DNA of 64,000 nt from Deltaproteobacteria bacterium (GCA_020848545.1 JADLHZ010000009.1:1-64000), one strand, 5' to 3'. Positions 18,801-33,800 are shown, counted from the first letter of the stretch. The notes: a model not told the origin generated them from the sequence alone. Numbers and translations are program-made.

Positions 18801-21800
18801 GTCACCCGCGGCGCGCCGGCAGCTGGGGCCGACCGCCCGCCAAACGGAGCGCACGCGGGCCGACTATCAGAGCTGGCACGGCAGCTTCGCGGCGACGATG
18901 ATCCCGATCGAAGCGCAGATCGCCCGCACGCGCGTGCGCTCCGCCCAGCCCGCGCCCGAGCTCGTCGTCGACGGATACAGGAGCACGCTTCCGCGATACT
19001 CGGCGCCGCCGGCGGAGGGGCCGAGACCGACGGGCACGCCCGAACAACAACGCCAACGTGCGCTCGAAGCGGCAACGGCGAGCGACGCCGCACGGGCGCG
19101 TGAGCTCGACGCCGAGCAGAACGCCGCTCGTCCACGCGCGGACGAAGCGATCGCCGCGCAGAACGCCGCAACCGAGACGACAATCCGCGCGGTCCGGGCG
19201 GTGACTGCGCCGAACGCTGCGAACGTTGGCCCGACTGAGCGTCAAGCGACGTCCGATCTCTTGGCGCAAGTGCACCATGCGCGCGTGCGCACGAGCCGCG
19301 ACGTGGCGCGATACAATCCAGAGGCTGCACTGCCGATGCTCGGCCAGTCGTATCTGGCTGCCGGCGGCCAGCTTCGCAACGCCGGTCGGCCAGTGACGAT
19401 CGGCCAGCCGCCGGTGCCGGTCCCGCCCCTCGCCGCGGAGGCGCAGCTCACCGCGACGAACCCTTTGTACTCGGGCCCAAACGCCGTGCCGCTCGTGCAA
19501 GGCGGCGTCGACATCGCGCAGACGATTCGCGTCGAAGCACGCCAAGCGATGCCGAACGTGTACGTCGCGATCCAATCGCGGCGACAGACGAACGCGAGCG
19601 GAACGCCGCCTGCCGATCTGCGCACCGCAGGCGACGCCCGCAACATGATGAACGCGTTGGCGCTGGTGCCCGATAGCGTGGGTGCACGCGGCGCCGACGC
19701 CGTCGCGGCCGAGCAACCATCGGCCGACGCCCTCGCTCGTTTCAGCGTCGAGGTCGACCGCAGCGAGCTCGACATGATGGCCGTGCTCAACAACCGTGCC
19801 GTCGCGGTCCGCAATCAAATGGCGCTCGTCCGCGCCGCGTTCGACGAGCTGCGTGCGAGCGGCCGCCAGACCGCCGATCAAGCGACCTTTGTGCTCATCA
19901 CGCAGCTCCAAGCGCTCGTCGATTTTCCCTCCGACGCGCAGATCTCGATGTCGAGCACCCTCGACACGCTGCAGGCTCGCGTCGACGCGCTCGGATCGAC
20001 TTGGGCGCGCCAGAACGAGGCGCTCGCCACGCAGATTCGCAACGCCGACCTCTCCGAACGCGCGAACATCATGGCGGCGCTGGGACAATGGTATTCGCCG
20101 CGCAACCCGGGCGCCGGCGCTGAGCAGGTGCTGCAGCAAGCGCGCGGTATCCTGCCGCCGGTCGTCGTGCGCACGCCGCAGATCAACGACATTCAACCGC
20201 ACGACCTCAATGATCCGTTCTTGCAGCGCACGTTCGCGTCGCTGCCGTACCAGGTGACGAGCGATCGCAACGGCAACGTCACCGGCCTGCGCCTCGCGGT
20301 GTCGCGCGAGAGCGTGACGGCGAGCGACTTTCGCGGCTCACGCGTGGTCGGCGACGCACAGATCGCCGGACAAACACACATCCGCCACGTCGCCGAGAAC
20401 ATCCCCTGGTGGCTCACAGCGACGAACATGGCGGTCGAGTTCATCGAGATCGAGCTGTTGACGCTCGGCATGGGTGGCCTCGAAGCGCTCGGCGCGCGCG
20501 CGCTCGGCCGGGCCATGCGCGGCGTCGAGTTCGAAGCCGAGATGGCCGCGGCCGCCATGCGCCTGGCCGAGATGGAGGCACGGCTCGGCAGCGCGTCGGC
20601 ACGCTTGCTCAGCCTCTCGGATCAGCTCGGCGCGCTCGGCTTTCAGGTCGCCGGACGCGCAGGGCGTTTCGTGCTCGGCGGCGCTGGAAGCTTGTTCGAG
20701 ATGTATGCGGTGTCGCTCGTGCAGGAGGGCGTCGAAGCGTGGGCCGCGCGCAACCTGCCGCCGAGCGCGCGCGTGCTCGTGCACCTCGGCATGCAAGCCG
20801 GCTTCAACCGCGTGCAAGGCGAAGCGTCGAACACCATGCACCGGCGCGAGCTCATCGCGCGCTGGGGGCACGGCTTGTTCTGGGCCACGGTGCCGGTCGC
20901 CGTGCAACCCTTTGTCATTCGCGCAATGCTACCGGCGAACGCAACGCCACAACAGCGCGAAGAGGCCGAACGCAACGCGAGCTTCGTGCTGCAGATGGTG
21001 TTGCCGGCGTTACACGGCAGCGCGTCGCGGGAGATCCAAACGCGGCGCGCGGAGCGATCGGCGCACGCTGCCGAAGTGTCGGGGGTTGTCACGCCGCTGC
21101 CCGAGCACGCAACGCCGGCCCAGATCGCCGAGCACCGGGCGCAGCTCGCGCTTGTCGAGCCGATGCTGCAACCTCTGGCGCGCGCGAGCGTCGAGACACC
21201 GGGCCCGGCGGCGTTTCGCCGCGCGGCGGATCACATCGAGCAGAGCGTCACAGCAGATCAGGCGCGCACGACCGCCAATCCGCCGCAACGCCCCGTCCTG
21301 AGCGCCGAGCAGCACGCGCGCCTCGGCGAACGTGTCCGGCAGCTGCGCGAGCAAGCGCGCGACGCCGAGCTCTCGACGGCCGCGCTCATCGCCACGCCAC
21401 GCCCGAGCGATCGCGGCGCGACGAACGATCCGGCAGCGTGGCGACAGTACCGCGCCGACGTGCGCCACAGCATCGAGGCGAACCTCCCGCGCGACCTGCC
21501 GGCGAACGAGCGCCAAGGCGTGATCGATCGGGCGACCCAACGCGCGCTGGACGAAGCGGTGCTGCAAGGGCTGCCGGCGTTCTCCTCGCACACAATCGCC
21601 GACGCCGCAGCACGCGAGCGCGAGATAGACACGCGCGTCGCCGATCTCCGCGCGCGCTTCGAGCACGCCGGGCTGGATCCTGTGCGCGCCGAGGCGCAAG
21701 CGATCGCGCTGCTGCAAGGCTCCTTGTCGCAGCGCATCCACGACCTCGAAGGAGCGACCCCGCGCCAGCGCGATCGGCGAGCGTCCGAGCTCGTTCGTTT

Positions 21801-24800
21801 GCACGCGGCGATGGGGCACTTGGAGGCGGCGTACCATGCGATCGCGCCGCGCGTGCGCGTCTTGGACGTCAGCGAAGGTGCGAGCGCTGTTCCCATCGAA
21901 CGTCGCCCCGATCTTCGCCGCGATCTCGATACCTTCGTGCGAGAGCACGGCCAAGACCCGCCAGCGGAGTTTTGGCGCGGGTACCGCGAGGTCGTCGCTC
22001 ACTACGCGCCGGATGCCGCCGAAGCGATCACCACGCGCGCAGCGTTCAATGAAGCTTCGGAAGTGGCCGCGCGCACGCCGCGACGTCGGGGCGAGGATGC
22101 CAGGGCCGCAGCGAACATCAACGCGCTCCGCTTGATGCAAGCCGCAGGCTTCGATCCGGCGCGCGTCGTGCAGATTCTGGAGCCGGCCCCCTCCAACCAT
22201 CCCGCGGCCGATACGCGGACCGGAAACGCCGCCGATGGCCGGCAGCCGACGACAGAGAATCGAGCGGCAGCGGATCGGGCCGTTCGCCTCGAGACCTCGA
22301 ACGCGCTGGAGACGTCGCTCAACTCACCGCAGAACCGCGACGTTCGCACCGTGCGTGAGCCGGGCGGCGTCGAGTTCACCGTCGTGCGCGACGCGAGCGG
22401 GCGCGTCACCGGACTGAGCCGCCGTGGGCGCAGCGGCGACGTGACGATCTCGGTCGCCAACTTTCATGCCGGTGCGAGCAGCCATCGCTTCGAGCTCGGT
22501 CGCGGCGATGGCGGCGTCATCGCGCGTGCGCTCGTGCCCGGCTACGAGGCGCTGCCGCACAACGTGCAGGCGGAGACAGCCGCGCATTTGAACGCCCTGA
22601 ACGATCCGCATGCGACGCCTGAGCGCGTCCGCGAAGCCGTCATGGCGCTGCGTGCGCTCGGCGAGCAAAACACCGACGCCTTCGGCGCGAACGCACGCGC
22701 GCGCCAAGACTTCGCGCTCAGCATCGACGCCGCGATCGAGCGGCATGCGAGCGCCCGCGCCAACGCCGAGCTGCCGGCGGCACCGCGCACGGCCGAAGGA
22801 ATGCGCGCGTACGGCGATCGTTACCGTGCGGCTTTGGAAGCGGCCGGATATCGCGGCGCGGACGGTCCGGGGCGCGCGTTGATCGAGCGGCGCACGCAAG
22901 CGGCGATCGCGGATCTCGCGCGTCAGGAGCTGCCCGCGCTGGCGACGCCGATCGCGGCCGACGCGGTCGCTGCGCGCGCGAATCAGCTCGCCGAGCGTTT
23001 GCAATCGCACCTCGGTTGGCCGATCGGCGATGCCGTCGCCACCGCGCGCCAGCTCGTGCGCCAGGAGCTCGTCGGTCAGGTCGTGCCGCAAGCGATCTTT
23101 GGCTTGTTGCCGCCGGCGCACGACGCGATCCTCGGCGCGGCGAACGGCGCCCGCTTCCGCGCGAGAAATGGCGTCGTCTACGAAGTCAGGACGGAGAACG
23201 GCCAACGCCAGCTCGTCCCAGCCGGCGGCCTCGGCACCCTGAATCAAGGCGCGAGCCCTCACCCGCTGAGTGCAGCGACGCTGTCCGATCTGCATCTCAC
23301 GCCCGATCGCGCGCGCACGCAAGAAGGCGCGCTGACCGCCGTGCCGCGCGACGCCGGTCCCGTGATCATCGCCGAGGGCGGGCAGATCCTGCGCGTCGAT
23401 CCGACTTCGATCGACGGCCATCGCGACGCGGCGACCGGCGCGCTGCCCGCGAGCGGCGAAGCGATCGTCCGGGTGCGCGAGGGCAACACCTGGGTCGAGC
23501 GGCGCGTGCGCTTCTCTGACGTTGGTGATCTGCAGCCTGCGGCGGCCACGCGCCGGCGCGCGCGCAGCTACGGTCCAGAAGGCCGCGTCGATCGCGAAGT
23601 CGCCGCGACCATTCGCTTCGGCGATCGGCAAACCATCGTCACGCGCGCGGGCGACGGCCGGGGCCGCGTCGATGAGAGCGGCCAGTTTCACCTCGAAATC
23701 CACGGTGAGAGCGCGGTGCAAGTGGATCCCGCGATGGCCCGCGCATACGACCGAGCGCGCGCCGCCTTGGAGCCGGCCGATCGCCAACGCCTCGACGAAG
23801 TGGTCGGCGGTCGCCGGGTCGATGATCCGAGCGCGCCGGGGGGCGCGCGCATCGAAGGCGGCGCCGACTCCGCCGAGGCGCAGCTCGTGATGATGCGCGT
23901 CTTCGCGGCACGCGGCGGCGCGGACGGGGTCGCCGACGTGCACACATTCCTGGCCGAGCTGCAGCGCGTTCGGCCGCCGGTGAATACGCCGGAGCGCTTG
24001 CTCGAAGTCGCCACGGCCGACGGCCTCGTCCAATACTTCGGCGACTCGTGCATGCTGACGTCCGCGCAATACATGCGCGCCCGATCGAACCCGTTGGAAG
24101 CCCTGCGCATGGTCGTTGCGGGACCGGAGCCGCTTCTGCGCGAGCAACTGCGCGGCCTGCGCCAGCACGGCGAACGCGTGCGCGAGCGCAACCCGAACGC
24201 GCGCGGCTGGAACGGACAGATGAACCGACCCGCGGCGATGGAGGTCGGCAATCCGCACAACACCAACGGCGCCGCGCATCCGATGTACGGCGCCGGCGGC
24301 CGGCCGCTCAGCGCGTTCGAGCCCGGCGTCGCGCAGACGTCCGCCGCGGGCATGGATCAGGTCGCCGTCGCGCAGCAGATGAACCAGGACGGCCCCCACG
24401 GCTTGCGCGCGCAGCTCCACGATCCGGCGCTCGAATACGTTTGGGTGCGCCAAGACGGCCCGTGGGAGCGGCAAACCGACGCTGGCCGCGCCCAGATCGA
24501 AAACACGTTCTACGCGCACCTCGCGAACGGCGTGCCGCGCGAAGGCGTCATGGTGCGCGTCAATACGCCGGCCGGCGGTCACGCGATGGTCGTCACCGCG
24601 GTCGAGAACCGCTCGCCGCCCGGAGCGCCGCGCGATCCCGCGCAGACCTTCTACACGGTGCGCGATCCGGCGAGCGGCGACTCGTTCACTGTTTCGGGTC
24701 GCGATTGGACACACGGCACCGAGACGATGATCCACGGCCTCGACGCGTTCATCATGGGCGTGCATCACACGGGCACGGTCGATGCGCCGACGCTCGCGCG

Positions 24801-27800
24801 GGCCTACACCGAGGTGCAAGGCCACGGTCCGGGCATGCAGATCGTCATCGAGACGCAGACTGGTCATCGCGAGCCGCGCGTCGTCGTCGACAGACGCACC
24901 GTCGACGGCGTGGACAGCTACCTCGTGCACAATCCGTTGAACCACACGATCACGCTTGTCCCCGCCACTGAGCTCGCTGGGCGCATCCGGGGGCTCGATC
25001 GCCGCGCGCACGCCGGCGCCGCCGAGATGCACGCGCGCGACACGTGGGTGCCGGACACCGAGGGGCCCTGGGTCGTCACCGGCGCAGCGGGCCGCAATCA
25101 GTGGGCGTACGCGGCGCGCGAAGCAGAAGGAGCGCTCGCACCGGCGACGACCACGTTCCTGAACGAACGCTTCGCCGATGCTGGCGTGCGCCGCGAACGG
25201 ATCGAGCAGCTCGTGCGTCTGCTCGGCTCAGCCGAAGCGGCGACGGCGTTCTTGAATCGCTACGCGAGCGCGGCCGGCGGCGGCAGCGACGCGTCGGCGC
25301 GCTGGCAGGCCGGACAAACCTTGGCGCGGCTGCTCGAGGTGGCGACGGGGACGAGCGGCATGCCAACGGACATGCCGGCGGAGCGCGCGCGATCCGTGCT
25401 GGCGCTGCTCGCATCCCGCTCGAACGACGCGCACTTCGTGTGGCAAGTGGAAGCCGCGCTCGACGGACCGCCATGGCTGCGCGAGATCCGGCTGCACGGG
25501 CTCGAAGCGATCGCGCGCGGCGAAACCTTGCCGGCGGCGGCCGCCGTCCACGCCGGTGTCCGCGCCGTGCTCGATCGTCACGCCGACATCATGGCCGGGC
25601 GCACCGGGGCACCGGACGCGCAAGCGATGCGCCAGCGCGGGGCGGCGCTCGAAGCGGATCTGCGCACCTTGTCGCCCGCCGATCGCCAGCAAGCCGAGCT
25701 CGCGATCGCCCGGGCGTTTCACGACGAGCGCCAAAGCACCGAGCGGACGACGCGCCTGCGCGCGGAGCACGGGCCGATCGCAGCGGACGTGGCCAGCCAC
25801 GTCGCGGCCGAGATCCCCACCGTCGATCGTGCGCGCGTGCAACGGGCGATCGAGCACGCGCTCGAGGCGCACGACACGGTGACGGCGCAGAGCGATCAGG
25901 TGAGCGAGCCGCGGCGCGCGACGCTGCGCGGGCGCCTCGTCAACGAGCTCACCGAGCGCGCCGGGTTGACCCGCGAGCAAGCCACGCGCGTCGCCACCGA
26001 GACGCTCGTTCGCTTGGAGACGCAACGCACGCTCGGACTGCACGGGCGCACCCCGCCCGAGCGCGCCCCGCTCACGGGCGTGCCGGAGCCGATCGCGCAC
26101 GCGCTACGCGCCGTCGATCAGTTGTTCACGAACGGCCCCGAGATGCAGGCAGCGCTCGGTCGCTTGGGCCGCGACGTCGACGGCGAGCTCGCGACCATCG
26201 CGAGAGAGAGGCATGGCGAGCTGCCACCGAACGCCAGACGCCTGGCCATGCTGCGGGTCATCGTCCGCGAATTCGAGCGACTCGGCTTGCTCGGCCCCGA
26301 CGCACCGCGGCCGGAGACGATGCGATCGGTGCTCAGCAATGAACAGTTCGCGACGATGCTGCGCGAGCATGGCTTGTTCTTCGACTGGGCGTTTCCGACC
26401 GATCCGCACGGCGCCGACACCCACATCGTCCAGATGTTGCTGATGGCGCGTCACTTCGAAGCGAACCGCACACTCGGACAGCGCCCCGACGGGCCGCAGA
26501 ACGTGCGCGGACTGCTCGATGCGATCGGCCGCTTGCCGGCTGCGCAACGCACCGCGGCTTGGGATCCGATCTTCGACGCGGGGCCAGGCAGCCCGAGCGC
26601 GCGGCAGCCCGAGACTTTGGGCGCGGCGATCCACGCGGCGATCCTCGACGGAGAGGCGGTGGCCCTGAACGGCGAACGTCGGCTCGCGCGCGGCATGCAA
26701 AACCGCGCCGAGATGGCGCAGCGCATGCCGGAGATCTCGGGTGTGCTGTCGGCCGAGCACGTCGATGGAAACGCGGCCCACGTGCTCGAGCGTGCGCTCA
26801 CCGGTCAACAGATCGGCTCGCCTGATCGACCGACGCAGGGGCGCATGATCGCCGTCCAGAACGCGGTCGAGAGCGGCTCCGTCGCGCGTTACCGCCGTGC
26901 CGCGACCGAGCTGCTCACGCACCCGCCGTTCTCGCTGAGCGCCGAGCACGCGCAGCGCATCATCGATCGCATCGCACCGGAGCCGCCGCGCGAGCGCCCC
27001 TTGCACGAAGAGATCGGCGCGCCGGCGAGCGCGCAGCGTGATCTCGCGCGCGACGTGGACAGCGCGTGGCTGGCGTTGCAGCGCAGCGCGGGAACAGAGG
27101 CCGACGTCACGGCGTACCTTCGCGCGTATCGCACTGCGGTCGAGCGGCACGCGACGAACCCAGCCGGCGTAGAGGCCGCGGTCGCGCGCGAGACACAGCG
27201 CCTGCGCGCAAGCGACCTTCCGGATCCGAGCAGCGATCGCACCGGCGGGGCCCAAGCACACTCGCCTCCGGCGCCGGCGCCGCAACACTGGGAAGCGATC
27301 AATCGCATCCCCAACTTCGCGAGCGCCGTCGCCACGCTGCCGGCGCCGCTTCAGGCACGCCTGCGCGCTGCCGTCGAGGGGGTGCTCGAACGCATGCCCG
27401 CCGGCGCGGCACGCGAAGAGGCGCTACTGCGCATCAGCAGCACGCTCTTCGCTCATGTCGCCGAGGGGCCGAACGCGCCCTTCACGGCCGAGCGCTTCGT
27501 CGGTGTGCTCGAACGCTTCCAGAGGCTCGGGACCGGCGATCCCGAGGCGCTCGCGCTCCTCGTGCGCATCGGTCAGCACACCGCCATTCCAGACGGCGCG
27601 TCTCCTGCGATCCGGCAGCGCATCGAGGAGCACAATCGCTATGGCGACGCTTTGCTCGCGGCGGCGACCTCCGCACAACCCGCGGGCCCTGCAAACGCCG
27701 CGGCGATCGTGGAAGTGCTTCGCCACGTCCGCGCGGTGCAGAACGCGCTCGCCCAAGGTGTGCTCGCGGGCCGGCGGTCGCCGCTGTCGCCCGAGCTCGT

Positions 27801-30800
27801 GCAGCAAGTCGTCGGCGCGCTCGCGCGGATGCCGGCCGTTGAAGCGCAACGGCTCGCCGGCAGCATGCTCATGGGCGACAACCCGCGCACGGTGATGGCG
27901 CTCCTGCACGCGTACTCCGAAGCGCTCACGGACCCGACCCAGGCCACGCGCGCGATCGATGCCGTCGCGGCGCTCACCTTCACCGGCGCCCGCGATCCCG
28001 TGCTCGCGCGGCGCGTGCAACTGGAGCTCGCACGTGAGCTTGTGCCGGCGCTGCGCCCGGACGCCACGGATACGCCGCAGGCGCTCGTGCCGCCGACGCG
28101 GGAAGCGCTGGCGCTGGCGTACTCACGCGCTGTCGCACGCGTCATGTCGGAGACCCGCCAGGCGCTTGCCGCTCGTGAAGCCGCCGTGCGTGCACGCGAG
28201 CAGACCGAACGTCCCCCGCTGCAACGCGAATGGGAAGCACTCGCCGTCATTGAACCCGACCTGCGCACGCTCGGGCAACGCGCACGCTTCGCCGAGCTGC
28301 AACGGCAGATCGCCGCGATCGACGCCGAGCGCCAGATCGTCGACGCGCTCGGCCCGCAGTTGCGCGCGCTCGAGAGCGAGCTCGGCACGGCGGCGTCCAA
28401 CGTCGCCCGCTCCCGTTCGATCGCCACGTTTGCTGCGGACCCCGCGCGACAAGAGCTCGCCACCGAAGTGTCGACGCTCGCGAGCCGTGATCCCGCGCTC
28501 TTCGACGCGATCGCGCCTGGCCTGGAACATGTGCCGACCTCCTTGCTCCGCGTTGGCGACATCGCCGCCGTGCACAGCATCGTCGCCGCGCTCTCACCGC
28601 AAGACGCGGCGCGCGTGCGCAATTGGCTCGGCAGCATCAACGATCCTGCGACCCGCGTCGTCGCCTTGCGCATGCTCGGCGACGCGTGGGTCCGGCACAT
28701 CGTCGGCGCCGATGGGCCGCGGCCAGCGGTCTCTACGCTGATCGACGGCCTCAACGCGCGCCTCGCGAGCCCCGACTCCGTGGCTCGCGAACGTGCGGCG
28801 ATCGAAGCGGCGCCGGCGCAGCTCGAGCGCGGCGGCACGCACCCGCCGACGGTCGGCGCCGACTTCTTGCCGCGCGGCGCTCAGGCGACGACCCCAGGCG
28901 CGGGCTACGACCACATCGCCCAGCGCGCGCGCGAATGGGCCGTCACGCACTACGGCGAAATTCGCGCCTTCTTCCGCGATCATCCGGGCGGACTCGAAGC
29001 GTTCAGCGGGCTGCACACTCACATCATGGAGTCCTTGCGTCGCGAAGACGCCGTACGCGCGCGCCGTGAGGGACGAGAGCCGATCAGCGACGCGCGCTTG
29101 CACTTGCTCGCAGAGACCGCCACGAACGCAGCGATCGTGGTGGCCGGCGCGCATCAGATCGAGCTGACGCCTGGCGTGACCGCGCTCGTGCCGAACGATC
29201 ACTTCACTGCCGAGACAGAAGCGTACCTCGCCCCTCTGCGCGCCATGATCGCGGCCGCGGAGCGCCACGGCGTCAGCTTCCGTGATCGGCCGCAAGTGAT
29301 CATGCTCGCGCCGGCGGACGTCGGCAACGCCGGTCAAGTCTTCGCGGGCTACGGTCACAACGCCGACGGCTTCGCCAACGAAGAGCGCCAGATCAGCGGA
29401 TCGACGCGGCGCTTCGCGTTTGCGGTGATGCACAACACCGCTGACACCCTGGGCGGCCGCACGCCCGTGCACGAATTCGTTCACGTGCTCATGCGCGAGG
29501 GGGCGATCCGAGTGCCCGCCGAGCTCAGCCCAAACAGCCGTGAGATGCCGCTGAGCGAGTATCTACAAGAGCACTACCTGCGCACCCGAGAAGCCGACGT
29601 GTCCCCGACGCGTTACGGGCGCGATCAGGCCGACGAGTTCGCCGCCGAGATCATCGCCGAGTACATGTACGACCCGCGCGGCGTTCGCGCGCGTCTGAGC
29701 CGCGACCCGCGCGATCGCGCGCTGCTGCAGACGATCGAGCGCTTCTTCGGCGAGCCGCCGGCGCTGCCCGAGCCCATCGCAAGCGCGATGCGCCAATCGC
29801 GGGAGGGGGCCGGCGGAGGCGTCGACGGCGCGGCCGGCCCGCGCAACGACGGCCAAGACAGCGTGCTGCTCTCGGTGGCGCGCAACGGCCCGGCACCGTT
29901 GACCGCCGAGTCCATCGCGACGAACGAGCTGCAGTCGATTGGGCTTGCCGGCGATCGAGGGGTCGGCGTTGGCACGCAGATCCTCGAGCTGCGCAACCGC
30001 CAAGCGGCCTTGACGCCGCGCCAGTACCTCGACGCGCTCACCGAGATCTTGGAGCGCGCCCGCGTCGCCCCGCAGAGCGCGCGCACGTACTTGATGGCGG
30101 AGGCGCTGCGCACTGCGAACGATCAGGTCCGCACCTCCCGAGGTGCCCTGCAAGGCGAAGCGCTGCGCGACGCGCTCGCCGTGGCGTTGCGCGAGCGCGG
30201 CCTCGACGGGAGCCTCGCCGATGTGCTGGCGGCGGACAGCGCACGGGTGCCTCGCGCCCAAAGCGGAACGCCGCCGGCTGGTCCGGCCATGGCGCCGCGC
30301 GCCGAAGTGCCCGCAGACACACAAGCCGCGGCAGCGCGCGTGCTCAGGCACGGTCCCATCGGCGAGCTACTCTTTCAACGCTTCGTCCGCCAGCGCGACG
30401 TCATCGCCGCAAACGCCGCCCGCGCCGACGCCACGCAACGACAACGCGACGCCGCGGCGCGTGCCCCGGCCGATCTCATCGCACGCCTCGAGCGTGCGGC
30501 GACCATCCTCGACGCCTTGCCCGCTGCGGAGCGCGCGCGACTCGCCCTCGTTCCTGAGCTCGCGCTGACGCTCGTCGCTGACCTCGAAGCAAGCAGCCGC
30601 CAGAACGCGACGCAGAGCAACCAGCGCGACGCGCGCATGGCCCGCGTGCTTTTGAGCCGTGTGGCCGCGCTGCCCGAGCCGATCCTGCGCCAGCTCGCCA
30701 CCTATCCGCTCGTTGCCACGCGTCTGGGTCAGAGCTTTGCGCGCATGCAGCTTGGTGAAGCGATGGGAGGCCGTGCCGAGGCGCCGCTACATGCCGCGTT

Positions 30801-33800
30801 TGGGCGCTATCTGGAAGTCGTCGCGACCTTGATGCAGCACACGGCGCGCCTGCCGGAGCAGCAGCGCGCGGCGCTCGTCGAGGCGTTGAGCCACGTCGAC
30901 TCGATCGCGGGCATCGATCGCTTCATCGCGGAAGTGGGCAGCGGCGGCGCGGCCTCGTTGCTCGCGCGCCTGCAGAGCCCACACGCCGAGGTCCGCGATC
31001 GCGCGCTCCTCGAGATCCGCATGCGCGCGAACTTGGCGTCCGGCGATCCCGACGTGGTGCTCGTGGCTACGCTCGGGCTGCGCTTGCTCGAGAGCGATCG
31101 CGTGCGCGTGCAAAACTACGAGGACGAGCACAGGGACGGCGATCGCGTCACGTCGGAGATCGATCTCGAGACGAACCTGGCGCTCATCGAGGTGACGACC
31201 GGCGCCGACAAGACGAACCAGATCCTCCAACACTACATCCCGCGCGCGGTGGGCCCGCCGCTGCGCCCGATCATCCTCTTGGCGCCAGCGATGCGCGCGA
31301 TCCCCGAGCGTTTGCAGCGCGAGCTCGACGCGCGGCGCGATCGCGGTGAGCCGGTGCCGCGCGTGCTCATCGCTAATTCGATGGAGCAAGTGCTGCGCTT
31401 GCTCGAGCTCGAACGGCCAGGGAGCGCGGCGGGCCGACAGACTGCGCTGCCGGCGTTCGGCGGCGAAGACGCCAATCGTGCGGCGGTGCCACCGGCGTTG
31501 CTCACGGCGTTGAATGATCGCGCCGCGATCGATCAGGATCATTATCGGCAGGTGCAAGCCGGCGCGCCGGCAGAAGGCGCCGCGCGCACCGAAGCCGACC
31601 AACCGACGCGGGGACCGGGCGTTCCGCGCGGCCAGCCGTTTCCGAATCCCGGCACGCAAGCGTCGGCCGAAGCCCGGATGCGGGTGCCGACCGACGGCGC
31701 GAGCTACACGCAAGGCATCCGCCGCACCTTGCAGCGCTTGATCGCCGCCGACGCCGCGCGCGGCCAAGCCGTGTTCGTACCGATGGTGGAGCAGCTCTTG
31801 CGCACGTCCTTCGGCAGCACCGACGCCGCGGCGATCGCACGGACACGCGCGCGGGCGCTCGCCGCTTTGGGTCGCGCCGAAACGGTGGAGCAAGCCGAAG
31901 CGATCCTCCAGCACTGGCTGCGGCGCGAGCGGACCGTGGATCCGCCGGCCGTTCCGGTCGAGCGCGGCTCGGCCATGGTGCTCGCCGTGCAGATGTCGGA
32001 TCCGAGCGGGCCCTTGCCTAGCTTGCAAGGGACGCAGCGCGCCGGAGTGATCGCCGCACTCGGCCAGCTCGCTCCGAGCACCGAAGCGAACGTCCACGTC
32101 ACGCGCAACGGCGTATTCGTCGAAGCACGCACGCCGAGCGCCGACGGCAACACCGTCGAGAGCCACTTTCGCCGCATCGCTGCGGACGGGACGGTCGAGG
32201 GCGAATACCGGCAGGTCCATCAACTGCGGCCGCCGCGCGTGATCGCGTTCGGTGAAGGTACGACCGCCCCGCGCGATCCATTCGAAGCGTTGCCCGCCGC
32301 CGCCGGTGCCTCGGATCAAACCACGGCGGCGATCGAGCGCGCGCGCCTCGCGATCCTTCACGCGAGCGGCGCAGACGCCCGCGCGCTCGGCACGAATTCG
32401 GCCGAATCTGGCGCGGTGCTTTCGGTTGCGCTGCGCGGCCTCGAAGGCGAGATCGCGCGCCTGCAAGCCATGCAGCAGACCCCGGCGCTCGCTGCCATCA
32501 TCGCCCGCGCACGCGCCGCCTACGATCTCGCCGCCACCCGAGCGCTCGCCGCCGCCAGCCCTGAAATCCGTGCCCTCGTCGAGACAGTGCCCGTCGCCGA
32601 GCGCGCCCGGGTGATCGCACGCGTGCTCGATCCGAGCGTCGCGCCGCTCTTCGCGCCGGGCCGCACCGACTGGCAGCGCCAACACGCGCTCGCGTTCGTC
32701 CGCGCCATGTCGCCCGAAGCGTACCGCCGTGTCGTCGGCGGTGAAGCGGGCGAAGGACCACCGCGCCGCCTCGTCGACTTCGTCGATCGCCTGCCGGAGG
32801 TGATGAGCTGGCTCGCGCAGCAGGCCGCGGCGAACCCGGCCGCGGTCGCGACGATCCTGCGCGCGGATCCGAGCCTCGACGGCGCGATCTTGCAGAGCGG
32901 CGCGCTGTCGCGACCGAACGAGAACACGCTCGCGGTGCCGTTTGCATCGATGGCGCGCGACTTCGGCGTGCGCGAGACGGCGGCGCTCGTGCACCTCTCA
33001 CGCGCGCAACCGATGGGCCTGCGCTTGCTCTTGCGCGAGCAGGGACCCGATGCGGTCGTCGCGGCGCTGCGCGGCAATCCCGCCGCGGTGCAAGCGCAGG
33101 CCGCCGCGGCGCAACGACGCTACGTGTCTGCGATCGATCCCGGCGGTGCGCAGCGCGTGCAGACGTTGAACCCGAACGAAGCGAACGCGCTCCTCGCCGG
33201 CATCCCGCGACCGCGCACGGGCATCGACGCCGATCAGCTGCGCGCGATGGGCCTCGAGCCGCGCCTGCGCCTGAACATCGAAGGAGCGAACGTGTCGGTG
33301 TCGGAGCCATTCCCGTTCTCGGACGGCCGCATCGGTGTCGTGCTCTACACGGTCGACAGCAGCGGCGTGGTGCAGCCGCGCTTGGCCTGCCGGAGTAACT
33401 CGCAGGGCGTGTGGCGCGTGAGCGACGCCACGGCAGGCAACGGCCACATCGGCAAAGGCATGCACGAGTCCGACACGCCCCTGCCGATTGCGTTCACGGC
33501 GATCGCGTTTCGCATGAGCGATCCGACGGTGAGCCGTGTGCCGGCCGGACAACCCCTGATGCCGCTGCGTGACCCGACGAACGGCGCGATCGATCGCCGG
33601 CCACCTGCCGATCCAAATGATCCGAGCGCGCAAGCCCGCCTGAGCGATCTCGCCTTCACTGGCCTGGTCCAAGACGGCGGCGGCTTCATCAACGTTCGCA
33701 CGGAGGTCGATCCGCAAACGCAGCGGTCGCGGGTGGTCCCGTTTGCGGTGACGCGCGACAGCAACGGCCAGTGGCGCACGAACGACGCGCACGGCGCGGC

